Position numbers and translations under genes: made by a program
Assembly: GCA_964621645.1 (NCBI GenBank)
Contig: CAZUMH010000017.1
Span: 1-43,002 of the forward strand
DNA length: 43,002 nt
Direction: 5' to 3'
Origin: CAZUMH01 sp964621645
GTDB lineage: Bacteria > Zhuqueibacterota > QNDG01 > JAGLOF01
Notes under the pieces: generated by a model
The model's database searches: none
What the model saw: the letters and a program-made list of their open reading frames with translations, nothing else
What the model was told of the DNA's origin: nothing
Shown here: piece by piece, positions 15,563-24,560 of the stretch
Position numbering within the stretch: position 1 is the first letter of the stretch
Layout of the letters: each line of letters begins with the position of its first letter

Positions 15563-16939
15563 CTAGACTATTCCTTCGGCCAGGGAGATGATGGTGAAGT
15601 ACACGATCAATCCCAGCACATCGTTTGAGGTGGTAATGAAGGGACCGGTGGCCACAGCCGGATCCACTCCCAGTCTCTTCAGCAGGAAGGGGACCAGGGT
15701 GCCCATACAAGCCGCGATGAGCAGCACCGAGACCATGGCAAGACTGACTTCCAGACCGAAATACAGATCCCGGTGCCATAGGTAGATTAGAGAAAAAAGA
15801 AACAGACAGATGAAAAATCCGTTTACCAGAGCCACCCCGATTTCCCGCACCAGACTGGAACCGGTATCCCGCAGCCGGAACTCTCCCGTAGCCAGACCGC
15901 GAATCACTACCGTGGCCGACTGGATGCCGGTGTTGCCTCCCATGGCCATGATCATTGGAATGAAGGCCGTTGCCCGTATGAAATGGGCGTACTGATCGGA
16001 CATGGCCGGCACGAAGTGGTTCAAAATGCGGGCCGAGATCAGTTCTCCGAAAAATGAGATGAAGAGCCAGGGCAGTCTGGTGCCCGATATCTTGAAGACC
16101 GACCGCTGTCCCAGTCCTTCCTCAGTGATACCGGCCATGAGGCTTATATCCTCGCTGACCTCCTCTTCCAGCACGTCGATGATGTCGTCCACGGTGATGC
16201 GGCCGACCAGTTGTCCGGCCCCGTTTACCACCGGGGCGGCTACCAGATTGTACTTCTTGAAGAGCCGGGCCACTTCCTCCCGATCCTCTTCGGTACGTAT
16301 CTTGACTATGTCCGTTTCCATCATATTTGAGAGCTTTTTGCTCGTGGGGGCCAGCACCAGATCTTTCAGGGAAACGATCCCCATGAGCACGCCGTCCGAA
16401 TCCACCACATAAATATTATAGACATCCTCCACCTCATTGGCCTTGAGCCGCAGAGCCTTGAGCGCGTCCCGGGCGGTCCGGTCCTGGTTCACGGCCACGA
16501 TCTCCAGGGCCATGAGACCGCCGGCGGATTCTTCATCGTGCGCCAGAAGAGATTTCAGTTCCTTGATGTCTTTGCTTGGCAGCGCGTTAATAATTGCCGG
16601 AACCCGCTCCTCCGCCAGGTCGGTGACGACATCCGCGGCATCATCGGAATCCATGGCCGATACCAGATCGATGATACGGCCGTCACTGAGATTCTCCAGA
16701 ATCTCCGCCCGGATGGAACCATCCAGCTCCGTCAGTACGTCGGGAGCGATTTTAGCATCCAAGAGCTTGAAGACTGAAGCCTGATGCTCCCGCTCCAGCC
16801 GCTGGATGCCCTCGGCAATATCGGCCGGATGCTCTTCTTTCAATACACTGCTTAATCCGCTGAAATCTCCCGCTTCCACCAGTTCGAGAATCCTGTCGCT
16901 GGCGGGCGGCAGAACCTGCTCCTGCCTAGCGTCTTCCAT
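15563..16939 (-). CDS. mgtE: MgtE-type magnesium transporter
   Basis: This 458-residue protein has the full MgtE layout: an N-terminal acidic helical domain (about 1-130, HPADIAEGIQRL), two CBS domains (about 135-260, with VNQDRTARDALKALR and MMETDIVKIRTEEDREE), a plug helix, and a five-helix membrane domain (about 285-458, with MAMGGNTGIQSATVVIRG). It imports Mg2+, and the cytosolic domains gate the pore by sensing Mg2+. The start has GGAGG at 6 bases and overlaps the rsmA stop by 14 bases. Confidence 0.95.
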   Translation of the reverse strand: MEDARQEQVLPPASDRILELVEAGDFSGLSSVLKEEHPADIAEGIQRLEREHQASVFKLLDAKIAPDVLTELDGSIRAEILENLSDGRIIDLVSAMDSDDAADVVTDLAEERVPAIINALPSKDIKELKSLLAHDEESAGGLMALEIVAVNQDRTARDALKALRLKANEVEDVYNIYVVDSDGVLMGIVSLKDLVLAPTSKKLSNMMETDIVKIRTEEDREEVARLFKKYNLVAAPVVNGAGQLVGRITVDDIIDVLEEEVSEDISLMAGITEEGLGQRSVFKISGTRLPWLFISFFGELISARILNHFVPAMSDQYAHFIRATAFIPMIMAMGGNTGIQSATVVIRGLATGEFRLRDTGSSLVREIGVALVNGFFICLFLFSLIYLWHRDLYFGLEVSLAMVSVLLIAACMGTLVPFLLKRLGVDPAVATGPFITTSNDVLGLIVYFTIISLAEGIV

Positions 16940-17744
16940 AGGATTCCTCCGGTAAAAGATTTTTCAGATTGTTACTCAAGGCAACCCAATCCTCCAGGGC
17001 AAGCTGTTCAGGCCGTAAACTCAGATCCGTGCCGACATCCGCGTCGTCCGGCAGCTGCATTAAAACATGGTGCAGGCAGTTGCGCAGCATCTTGCGACGT
17101 TGGGCAAACGCCGTCTTCACCAGCCCGCGAAAAAAATGTTCATCGTTAACAGGATAAAGCGGCTCTCCCGTGAAATTAAGCCGGATGACCACCGAATCCA
17201 CCGCCGGTTTTGGATAAAACGCGGCCGGAGGAACCGACACCACTCTCTCCACCCTGGCGTACAACTGGGTAATAACAGAGGGCACTCCATAGGCCTTGCA
17301 TCCGGCCGGACTGGTGATCCGCTCCGCCACCTCTTTCTGCACCATGATAGTAGCGTCCCGCACAACCCGGGCCGAATCGAGCAGCATAAAAAGCAGCGGT
17401 CCGGTGATGTTGTAAGGAAGATTGCCCACTACCCGCAGGTGATGGCCATCGCTTATTTCTTCCAGGTTCTGCCGCAGTATGTCTCCTTCGATGAGGTGAA
17501 TGCGTTCCTCTTGTTCATACTTCACCTTCAGCCAGAGCGCCAGCTGATGATCCAGTTCCACCGCGATCAACCGTCCGGGATTCTGTGCCAAAATCAGATC
17601 CGTCAGAATACCCTCTCCCGGTCCGATCTCAAGCACCCGATCCTCTGCACCCAGCTGCATGCTTGCGATGATTTTTTCAGCCACGGTCCTGTCCCGCAGA
17701 AAATGCTGGGCCAGTTTCTTTTTCGGCCGCACCCCGGATCTCAT
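16926..17744 (-). CDS. rsmA: 16S rRNA (adenine1518-N6/1519-N6) dimethyltransferase
   Basis: RsmA (KsgA) dimethylates two adjacent adenines in helix 45 of 16S rRNA during 30S maturation. This 272-residue protein shows the N-terminal KKLAQHFLRD, the SAM-binding VLEIGPGEGILTDLIL, the catalytic NLPYNITGPLLF and FYPKPAVDSVVIRL. The open frame extends 63 bases upstream into tatD, but family alignment and a start 4 bases after the tatD stop favour the ATG at 17744. It is packed between tatD and mgtE. Confidence 0.95.
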   Translation of the reverse strand: MRSGVRPKKKLAQHFLRDRTVAEKIIASMQLGAEDRVLEIGPGEGILTDLILAQNPGRLIAVELDHQLALWLKVKYEQEERIHLIEGDILRQNLEEISDGHHLRVVGNLPYNITGPLLFMLLDSARVVRDATIMVQKEVAERITSPAGCKAYGVPSVITQLYARVERVVSVPPAAFYPKPAVDSVVIRLNFTGEPLYPVNDEHFFRGLVKTAFAQRRKMLRNCLHHVLMQLPDDADVGTDLSLRPEQLALEDWVALSNNLKNLLPEESYGRR

Positions 17745-17748
17745 CGTG

Positions 17749-18516
17749 TCACAACTCCAGGCCGAAAAGCCGCCGGGCGTTGTCCGTGGTTGTTTTCGCC
17801 AGCTCATCGAGACTCATCTGCATGATCTCGGCCGCTTTTTCGGCGGTGCGGGCCACGTGGGCCGGTTCGCACCGTTTGCCCCGGTATGGTTCCGGAGCCA
17901 TGTAGGGACAATCCGTCTCCAGCAGCAGCCGGTCCGGTGGTACGCGTCGTACCGCCTCCTGCTTGGTAAAATTGGAGAAGGTAATCACCCCGGTGAAAGA
18001 AATATGAAATCCCCTTTCGAGCACCGGATCCAATTCTTCCGCCGTTCCGCTGAAGCAGTGGAACACCCCGCGCCATCCGGAACCGGCGACGCCGTCGATG
18101 ACGGCCAGGGCCTCTGCCATGGCCTCCCGCACATGAATGATCACCGGCAGATTACGCTCGCGGGCCAGCCGCAGCTGTTTTTCAAAGACCTGTTTCTGTG
18201 TCTCCCGGGGAGAGTAATCATAGTGAAAATCCAGCCCCGTCTCTCCCAGAGCGACGCATTTCTTCTCCTCGAGAATGTCGGCCAGATCGAGGAAATCATC
18301 CTTCCCGGCCCGGGCCGCATCATGAGGATGAATCCCGGCGGCGGCATACAATTCAGGGAAAATCCGGCTCAGCCCTACCGCCTTCAGGCTGCTTTTAAGA
18401 TCGGTGCCCACATCCAGAACCGCTTTCACTGCAGCCCGGCGGGCCCGTTCCAGCACCCGTTCCCGGTCACCGTCGAAGCGGTCCATGTTGAGGTGGGCGT
18501 GGGTATCGACGAGCAC
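17749..18516 (-). CDS. tatD: TatD family metal-dependent DNase
   Basis: This 255-residue amidohydrolase-fold nuclease has the metal sites DTHAHLN at the N-terminus, GETGLD, IIHVRE, HCFSG and LLETDCPYMAPEPYRG. The family acts as 3'-5' DNase/RNase in repair and RNA quality control. I place the start at the GTG at 18516, which has GGAG 7 bases upstream and puts DTHAHLN at residue 4 as usual. The ATG at 18555 would add 13 residues that overlap metG. It begins 4 bases after the metG stop. Confidence 0.92.
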   Translation of the reverse strand: MLVDTHAHLNMDRFDGDRERVLERARRAAVKAVLDVGTDLKSSLKAVGLSRIFPELYAAAGIHPHDAARAGKDDFLDLADILEEKKCVALGETGLDFHYDYSPRETQKQVFEKQLRLARERNLPVIIHVREAMAEALAVIDGVAGSGWRGVFHCFSGTAEELDPVLERGFHISFTGVITFSNFTKQEAVRRVPPDRLLLETDCPYMAPEPYRGKRCEPAHVARTAEKAAEIMQMSLDELAKTTTDNARRLFGLEL

Positions 18517-18520
18517 GCGC

Positions 18521-20542
18521 CTACTCCACTCTGCTGCCGGCCGGGATGGATCCATCCGTTGTCAAGAGGGATAATCCCCCTTCACCTTTAACGGCCAGCA
18601 GCATGCCCCTGGACTCTACTCCCCGGATATTCGCGGGTTTCAGATTGACCAGCAGGATGACTGTCTTCCCCGCCAGTTTGCCTGGGTCGTAGTCTGCCCC
18701 GATGCCGGCAACGATCTGTCTTTCCTCTCCTCCCAGATCGACCATAACTTTGAGCAGGCGGTCCGTGCCTGCAACTCTCTCGGCTCCGAGCACCGTAGCG
18801 GTCCGCAGTTCCAGCCGTTTGAAATCCTCAAATGAAATCGTTGCCGGGATTCTCTCCTCCTTCTGTTCGGCCCCGGCAAGCTCCCGCAGTTTCTCCGCTT
18901 CCCGCTCGATGACATCGTCTTCAATCTTTTCGAAGAGGATCTCCGCTTCCGGAAGCGCCGCTCCCGCGGCATTCAGCGTTTCTCCGATGTCATCCCAGGA
19001 AGGCAGCTCCTTCAGGCCGGTCATGCGGGCGATCTTCCCGGCGGTATCCGGGAGGACCGGCGCTCCCAGCAGCGCCAGGGCCCGCGCCACTTCCACACAG
19101 ACGTATATCGTCGCGGCACAGGCGGGAGGGTCACTCTTACGGGTTTCCCAGGGGGCTCGGTCGTTAAAATATTTGTTGGCCGACCGGCAGACATCCATGA
19201 ACGCCTGAACCCCGCGGCGGAGATGAAAATGCTCCAGCAGCTCCCCGATCTCATCCCGGAAACGCTTGAGGGAATCAAGCATCTCCTGGTCCTCCGGCGC
19301 GAGAGTCTCAGCCCGGGGCACCCGGCTCTCGAAATATCTATGCACAAAGGTGATGGTGCGATTGATAAAATTTCCCAGAATATCGGCCAGTTCGTCGTTA
19401 TTGCGGCTCTGAAACTGCCTCCAGGAAAAATCGGTGTCTTTTGATTCCGGCGCGTTGGCGGCCAGGGTATAGCGCAGGGGATCGGACGGATAGTTCTCCA
19501 GAAAATCCTTTACCCAGATGGCGTAATTCTGGCTGGTGGAGATCTTTCTGCCCTCGATGGTCAGATATTCATTGGCCGGGATGGCATCCGGCAGCACGTA
19601 TCCTCCCATCTCCATGAGCATCATGGGAAAGAGGATGGCATGGAACACAATATTATCCTTGCCGATGAAGTGGACCAGTTTGGTGTCCTCCCGGCACCAG
19701 TATTCCTTCCAGCGTTCCGGATCTCCCAGGTTCTCGGCCCACTCCTTGGTGGAAGAAATGTAGCCGATGGGCGCGTCGAACCAGACATAGAGGACCTTGT
19801 CTTTGGCTTCTTCCAGCGGGACCGGCACCCCCCAGTGCAGATCCCGGGTAATGGGACGATCCCCCAGCCCTTCGTTATACCAACCCAGACAGTAATTGCG
19901 CACATTGTCCGGCCATTCCCGGCCGTCGAACCACTTCTTCCAGGTGTCGGCAAAGCGGCCCATGGGCAGGTACCAGTGTTTCGTTTTTTTCAGGGTGGGG
20001 GCGGATCCGTCTATTTTGGACCGCGGATCCAGCAGCTCTCCGGCTGCCAGCCATTTGCCGCAGTTGTCACACTGATCCCCCCGGGCCCGCTCGAACTGAC
20101 AGTGGGGGCAGCGCCCCTCCACGTACCGGTCCGGTAAAAAGCGCTGGGAAGCCTCGCTGTAATACTGCTCGGCCTCCTTTACGATAAAATCTTTCTTCTC
20201 GTACATAACCGTAAAAAATTCCCGGGCCGTGGCGTGATGCACCGGCAGAGACGTGCGGGAATAATTATCAAAGGAAATGCCCAGCTTTTCAAAAGCGCTC
20301 TTATTCATGGCGTGATAGCGGTCCACGACGTCCTGGGGCAAGATGCCTTCCTTGTCCGCCGTTACCGTGATAGGCACGCCGTGTTCATCCGAGCCGCATA
20401 TATAAATTACATCCCGTTTTTTCATTCTCAGATAGCGTACATAGATGTCCGCCGGTAGATAGGCCCCGGCGATATGACCCAGATGAAGGGGTCCGTTGGC
20501 GTAGGGAAGAGCGCTGGTTACCAAAAATCTCTTGGGTTTCAT
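18521..20542 (-). CDS. metG: Methionyl-tRNA synthetase with C-terminal tRNA-binding domain
   Basis: This 673-residue class I synthetase has the HIGH motif as HLGH (about residues 21-24), a zinc knuckle with four cysteines (GRCPHCQF...GDQCDNCGKW), and the KMSKS loop written as GRKISTSQ, a variant common in FCB bacteria. From about residue 570 it carries an EMAP/Trbp111-type OB-fold domain (FKRLELRTATVLGAERVAGTDRL ... NLKPANIRGVESRGM). It charges both initiator and elongator tRNA-Met. Its start overlaps the ricT stop by four bases (ATGA). Confidence 0.96.
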   Translation of the reverse strand: MKPKRFLVTSALPYANGPLHLGHIAGAYLPADIYVRYLRMKKRDVIYICGSDEHGVPITVTADKEGILPQDVVDRYHAMNKSAFEKLGISFDNYSRTSLPVHHATAREFFTVMYEKKDFIVKEAEQYYSEASQRFLPDRYVEGRCPHCQFERARGDQCDNCGKWLAAGELLDPRSKIDGSAPTLKKTKHWYLPMGRFADTWKKWFDGREWPDNVRNYCLGWYNEGLGDRPITRDLHWGVPVPLEEAKDKVLYVWFDAPIGYISSTKEWAENLGDPERWKEYWCREDTKLVHFIGKDNIVFHAILFPMMLMEMGGYVLPDAIPANEYLTIEGRKISTSQNYAIWVKDFLENYPSDPLRYTLAANAPESKDTDFSWRQFQSRNNDELADILGNFINRTITFVHRYFESRVPRAETLAPEDQEMLDSLKRFRDEIGELLEHFHLRRGVQAFMDVCRSANKYFNDRAPWETRKSDPPACAATIYVCVEVARALALLGAPVLPDTAGKIARMTGLKELPSWDDIGETLNAAGAALPEAEILFEKIEDDVIEREAEKLRELAGAEQKEERIPATISFEDFKRLELRTATVLGAERVAGTDRLLKVMVDLGGEERQIVAGIGADYDPGKLAGKTVILLVNLKPANIRGVESRGMLLAVKGEGGLSLLTTDGSIPAGSRVE

Positions 20543-21438
20543 TTCTGTTCTTTTTCCTTTGAATTTTGATGTTTTTTCGAACGGTGGGGCCGGAACTGCC
20601 TCCGTTTCTTTTTCTCTTTCTTCTCCTTTTTAGGTCCTTCCATCAATCTGTTTATCTCATCCAGAGAAAGAACAACCTCTTCTCCGCTCTCATATTGAAG
20701 CACCCCCTGTTCCGCAAAGATATCGATTCTGTTCAACCTGGCCGTGCCGCGGTCCGTCTTGACCTCGCGCCCGATTTTGGGAAATTTATTCGCCGTATCC
20801 AGATAGAAATCTTCTTCATAGCGCAGACAGCACATGAGCCGGCCGCAGCAGCCGGATAATTTTGTGGGATTGAGGGCCAGATTCTGATCCTTGGCCAGCT
20901 GGGTCACCACCGGTTCAAACTCCCGCAGGAAGGTGGTGCAGCAGAGGCGGCGGCCGCAGACGCCCACACCGCCGATTCGTTTGGCTTCATCGCGCACGCC
21001 GATCTGGCGCAGCTCGATCCTGGTGTGATACTTTCTGGCCAGATCCCGGACCAAGGCCCGGAAATCGACCCGATTCTCCGATGTGAAATAAAAGGTTATC
21101 TTGTTCCGGTCAAACTGATACTCGACATCCACCAGTTTCATCTCGAGGCCGTGTTCCTCAATGCGGCGCAGACAGTCTGAAAAGGCTGATTCCTCCAATC
21201 CTCTGTTCTCTTCCAGCTTGTTCAGGTCGTCCCTGCTGGGTTTGCGAATGATCTGGGGCCATTCCGCTTTACCGGCCCGTTGATCCACCAGGCTGCCCAT
21301 ATTGATTATTGATCCCAGATCCTCTCCCTTTTCAGCCTCGACAACCACATAATCTCCCACCACAAAGGGAAATTCCTGAGGATTGGAATAAAAGGCCTTG
21401 CGGCCTCCCTTAAACTCTATTTCCAAGATTTTTGCCAT
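20539..21438 (-). CDS. ricT: PSP1 domain protein, RicT (YaaT)-like
   Basis: This 299-residue protein holds the PSP1 region with its conserved cysteines: GVCGRRLCCTTFL and LSGCCGRLMCCLRYE. In Bacillus RicT the cysteine cluster binds Fe-S clusters with RicA and RicF in an RNase Y regulatory complex. Outside Firmicutes the role is less clear, but the gene is very often next to holB and metG, as here. The C-terminal 40 residues are almost all Lys, Arg, Glu and Gln, a disordered basic tail that may bind nucleic acid. It is translationally coupled to metG. Confidence 0.9.
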   Translation of the reverse strand: MAKILEIEFKGGRKAFYSNPQEFPFVVGDYVVVEAEKGEDLGSIINMGSLVDQRAGKAEWPQIIRKPSRDDLNKLEENRGLEESAFSDCLRRIEEHGLEMKLVDVEYQFDRNKITFYFTSENRVDFRALVRDLARKYHTRIELRQIGVRDEAKRIGGVGVCGRRLCCTTFLREFEPVVTQLAKDQNLALNPTKLSGCCGRLMCCLRYEEDFYLDTANKFPKIGREVKTDRGTARLNRIDIFAEQGVLQYESGEEVVLSLDEINRLMEGPKKEKKEKKKRRQFRPHRSKKHQNSKEKEQK

Positions 21439-21446
21439 ACATCATC

Positions 21447-22562
21447 CTAGCTGTTACATGATATCAGTCTTTCCGACAGGTCGAAAAGAACCAGGGGAAG
21501 GTACGCATTTTTTGCAATATAATCAATAGCCCGGCTCACATGCTCCAGGCCTTTTTCCGCCTCCAACGCCGGATATTCTGAGAGAATCCCGTTCAGCCAT
21601 TCAACCTGATCGATATTGATCACCCGTTTTCCCAGGCCCTGACCAATCTGGCGCAAATCGCGCATGATGCTCAGAAGGATCATTAGCACATCATGCACCC
21701 ATTTCTTGCCTGCCTCCTGTTCCAGCGATTCAATCACATCCAGAAGAGCTTCCGTATCACCGCTCAGACTTGCTTCCAGGAAAGCCTGGGCCTGCCGGCG
21801 CCATTGTTCGAACGCTTCTCCGGCCAGATCCAGGGCTCGCCCCAGACTGCCTCCGGCCATGCGGGCCAGAAGCAGGCTCCGCTCGGGAGACAGCTCTACG
21901 CGTTCTTCCAGCCCGGCACGGATGTCATCCTCACTGAGGCTTAAGCAGTGGACTATCTGGCAGCGGGAGGTAATTGTTTGCGGAATCTTTCCCGGTGCCG
22001 TGGTGGTGAGCAGAAACAGGGTCCTGGGCGGCGGCTCCTCCAGCAGCTTGAGAAAGCTGTTGGCCGCTTCCTGGTTCAACAGATGGGCTCCGGAAACGAG
22101 AAAGACCCGGCCCTCCGCACCCGAGCGCAGCATGACTTCCCGTTTCATTTCCCGTACCTGATTTATCCCGATGAGGGGCAGGGTGCGGAGCCGGGGATAG
22201 AAATCCACCGTCTGATAGGGATTAGCCACCCGTTCCAGGGCCTTTTCCCGGATGATCGGGTAATACGCTTCCTCTTTCATACTGTCCGGTTTGCCGGGTG
22301 CCGCCTGAATGAAACGGAAGCCGGGATGTTCCAGTTTCTCCATTTGCAGGCAGGAAGGGCATTCACCGCAACCCCAGCCCGAGGAGGAGGACCGGCAGAG
22401 ATAGCGGCGGGCCACCAGCAGGGCCAAGGCGTCCTTGCCGACTCCCGGCTGTCCATAAAGAAGATAGGCGTGGGCCAGACGGCCGTTGGTCATCTGCCTG
22501 TCGAAAAGCCGCAGGACTCGCTCCTGCCCGACGATTGTATTCAATGAGGACATGTTCAGCAT
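21447..22562 (-). CDS. holB: DNA polymerase III delta' subunit
   Basis: This 371-residue AAA+ clamp-loader subunit has LLYGQPGVGKDALA (Walker A), the four-cysteine zinc module (YLCRSSSSGWGCGECPSC), the FLKLLEEPP segment and the sensor motif TITSRCQIV. The Walker A is intact, as in some non-E. coli delta' or DnaX-like proteins, so ATP binding cannot be excluded. Short DnaX paralogues look similar, but the lack of a tau/gamma extension and the neighbouring ricT favour HolB. The start is 2 bases after the envC-like stop. The ATG at 22553 is an alternative. Confidence 0.9.
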   Translation of the reverse strand: MLNMSSLNTIVGQERVLRLFDRQMTNGRLAHAYLLYGQPGVGKDALALLVARRYLCRSSSSGWGCGECPSCLQMEKLEHPGFRFIQAAPGKPDSMKEEAYYPIIREKALERVANPYQTVDFYPRLRTLPLIGINQVREMKREVMLRSGAEGRVFLVSGAHLLNQEAANSFLKLLEEPPPRTLFLLTTTAPGKIPQTITSRCQIVHCLSLSEDDIRAGLEERVELSPERSLLLARMAGGSLGRALDLAGEAFEQWRRQAQAFLEASLSGDTEALLDVIESLEQEAGKKWVHDVLMILLSIMRDLRQIGQGLGKRVINIDQVEWLNGILSEYPALEAEKGLEHVSRAIDYIAKNAYLPLVLFDLSERLISCNS

Positions 22563-22563
22563 C

Positions 22564-23697
22564 TTACCTTTTCAGCCATGCCTGCGGATCCGTATGATTT
22601 CCATTCACCCAAATTTGAAAATGGAGTGTCGGTCCGTGCAGGCTGTTTCTATCACCCACCCTGCCGATGATCTCTCCTTCTTCCACCTGCTGGTTTACGT
22701 TCACCAGCACCAGGGACAAATAGCCATAGAGGAGGTAGTACCCGTCCCCCTGGTCCACAATGACGACATTTCCCATGCTGCGGCGAAATTCAGCCACGAT
22801 CACCCGTCCCCGGCAGACATTCCGCACTTCCGCATTGGGACTGGCACGGATATCGATGCCGATATTAGTGTCTGAAATTTTATATTCCGGAATGGTGTAG
22901 GTGCCATAGCGCCTCACCACACTCCCCTGTACCGGCCAGGGCAGATTTCCTTTCAGGCCGGTGATATTGCTCGCCACCCGGCTGTATCCCGGCTTTTTCC
23001 GTTTCTCTTCGGCTTCCCGTATCGTACGGGATATTTCATCGAAGGCGTGCCGCTTCTGGCGAAGCCGCTCCTGAATCGATCGTGTATCCTGCTGCACCTG
23101 AGCCAGCAGTTTCTTTTCCTCCTCTTTCCGTTCAGCAAGGGTATTCTCTTCCTGTCGCGTTTCATTCATGAGCCGCTGACGGCGGGCCAGTTCCCCCCGG
23201 ATACTCTCCCGCTGTCGCTCTATTTCCTCTTTCTGTTCCTGCAGTATTCTGAGGTTCCGCTTATCGCCGTCCAGGATCATTCTCTGATACTTGGCCCAGA
23301 TGACCAGTTTGCGGAAAGAGTCAATGGAAAGCAGCGCCTCCCATTCGCTGATTCTGCCCCTCTTGTACAGGGAGACAAAGCGCTTGGCCATCAATGTCTT
23401 GCGCCGGGCGAAGGAAGCGTTGTTCGCAGCCAGGGAATCCTCCGTTTCCTTTATCCTGCTCCGGCTGTCACGCACCTCTTCTTCCAGTTTGGCCAGAAGA
23501 CGGCGCCGCATTCCGATTTCCCGGTTCAAATCTTCCAGTTTTTCCAGAATGGTGCGCTCCCGGCTCTCACTCCTCTTCAGCTCCTTTTCCAGCCGGGCCA
23601 TCTCGGCCTTGAGCTGATCCAGACTGCTTTTATCCTGCCCGTATGCGGACAAGCTGAGGGCAAAGAGCAGGATGAATACTAAGCGGAGGGTCCGCAT
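22564..23697 (-). CDS. EnvC-like coiled-coil protein with degenerate LytM (M23) domain
   Basis: The protein has a signal peptide (MRTLRLVFILLFALSLSAYG) and then a long periplasmic coiled coil (about residues 22-235). It ends in an M23/LytM domain (about 250-377). In that domain the first zinc-ligand position (H-x-G-I-D in active enzymes) reads NIGID, and the YAHL histidine is lost (YGYL); only LHFQI keeps its His. This loss of metal ligands matches EnvC/NlpD-type activators, which switch on cell-wall amidases at division and do not cut peptidoglycan themselves. The amidase partner is not in the window. It lies 1 base from bioY and 1 base from holB. Confidence 0.88.
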   Translation of the reverse strand: MRTLRLVFILLFALSLSAYGQDKSSLDQLKAEMARLEKELKRSESRERTILEKLEDLNREIGMRRRLLAKLEEEVRDSRSRIKETEDSLAANNASFARRKTLMAKRFVSLYKRGRISEWEALLSIDSFRKLVIWAKYQRMILDGDKRNLRILQEQKEEIERQRESIRGELARRQRLMNETRQEENTLAERKEEEKKLLAQVQQDTRSIQERLRQKRHAFDEISRTIREAEEKRKKPGYSRVASNITGLKGNLPWPVQGSVVRRYGTYTIPEYKISDTNIGIDIRASPNAEVRNVCRGRVIVAEFRRSMGNVVIVDQGDGYYLLYGYLSLVLVNVNQQVEEGEIIGRVGDRNSLHGPTLHFQIWVNGNHTDPQAWLKR

Positions 23698-23698
23698 C

Positions 23699-24262
23699 TC
23701 AGCCGCCTCCCGAACCGGCCAGAAGCACCTTCACCCTTCGTACCAGAAAAACGGATACCAGAATTTTCAGCAGCTCGGCCGGAAGAAAGACCAACGCGCC
23801 CTTCCAGGCGACTTGCTGCCAGGCTTCCGCTCTGCCTCCGATGAAACATAACGTTACATAGAGATAGACGGCCCCCAGCAGGAGGATGATGCTCATGGCC
23901 GCCAGGTGCGCCCCTATCAGCCTGGTCCATCCGGGGGGATTGTTGCTATGGTCCGCCAGTTTGCCGACGGTCCAGGCCGCCAAGGGAAAAGCCAGCAGAT
24001 ACCCGAAGGTCGGCTGCATCACATAGGCGGGCCCTCCTCCCATACCGAATACCGGCAATCCAATCAGGCCAAACAGGAGAAAAAGAATCTGACTGAGCGA
24101 ACCGTCGCGGGGCCCCAATAAGCCGCCGGCCAGATAGACAAAGAGCGTCTGCAGGGTGAGCGGCACCAGGGGCAGGGGCAGCATCAACCGTCCTCCGACC
24201 GCCGTCAGGGCCGCCATCAGGCTGATGAGTACGATTCTTCTACTGTCAGGTCCGGATGCCAT
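23699..24262 (-). CDS. bioY: BioY biotin transporter (ECF substrate-binding subunit)
   Basis: This 187-residue protein with about six membrane helices has the BioY core GGLLGPRDGSLSQILFLLFGLIGLPVFGMGGGPAYVMQPTFGYLLAF, of which the GGPAYVMQPTFGYL stretch is the biotin-binding signature. BioY takes up biotin with the EcfA/EcfT energy module or alone. No bioMN/ecfAT genes are nearby. It is the first gene of the minus-strand housekeeping series that runs down to the DUF3078 gene, with a predicted promoter at 24332-24359. No clear biotin-repressor operator was found. Confidence 0.93.
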   Translation of the reverse strand: MASGPDSRRIVLISLMAALTAVGGRLMLPLPLVPLTLQTLFVYLAGGLLGPRDGSLSQILFLLFGLIGLPVFGMGGGPAYVMQPTFGYLLAFPLAAWTVGKLADHSNNPPGWTRLIGAHLAAMSIILLLGAVYLYVTLCFIGGRAEAWQQVAWKGALVFLPAELLKILVSVFLVRRVKVLLAGSGGG

Positions 24263-24331
24263 CGATCACCGTTTCGCCTTATTCCCGTTTTCAGGTCCTT
24301 TACCGCGGGCCGTGTTATTCCATAAACCTAT

Positions 24332-24359
24332 ATTTTAACAAAACTACCGGAAAAATCAA
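24332..24359 (-). promoter_or_regulatory. Predicted promoter of the bioY-headed series
   Basis: On the minus strand, TTGATT (24354-24359) and TAAAAT (24332-24337) are 16 bases apart in an AT-rich patch. The remaining roughly 150 bases to the terminator at 24506 show nothing else. Confidence 0.5.
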
Positions 24360-24505
24360 ACTGTTAATTTTTTTACCAGTCTCCGGCCCGGAGCACCTTC
24401 TCCTGATTCTCCCCCGCATCCTCGCTCCCAAGCGCCGCCAGTCAACGACCGCCGTCCCGAATCTATGAACAATAATCGCTGATAAATCGGGATGATTTCC
24501 GACGA

Positions 24506-24539
24506 TAATAAAAAAGCCCTGCCGCCGGGCGGCAGGGCT
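24506..24539 (-). terminator. Intrinsic terminator of the TetR/LolA-like operon
   Basis: AGCCCTGCCGCC and GGCGGCAGGGCT form a near-perfect GC-rich hairpin. On the minus strand it is followed by TTTTTTATTAT. It lies 22 bases after the stop of the LolA-like gene. Confidence 0.92.
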
Positions 24540-24560
24540 GGATGTTCCGTTTCGATTCTC

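Noticed and set aside
17745..17807. 21-residue N-terminal extension of RsmA
   Set aside because: It overlaps the end of tatD and lies before the conserved KKxAQHFL start region.
24313..24341. BirA-type operator (TTGTTA...TAACA) upstream of bioY
   Set aside because: The half-sites are incomplete and the 18-base spacing is shorter than the usual arrangement. The sequence overlaps the promoter's AT-rich patch and may be chance.
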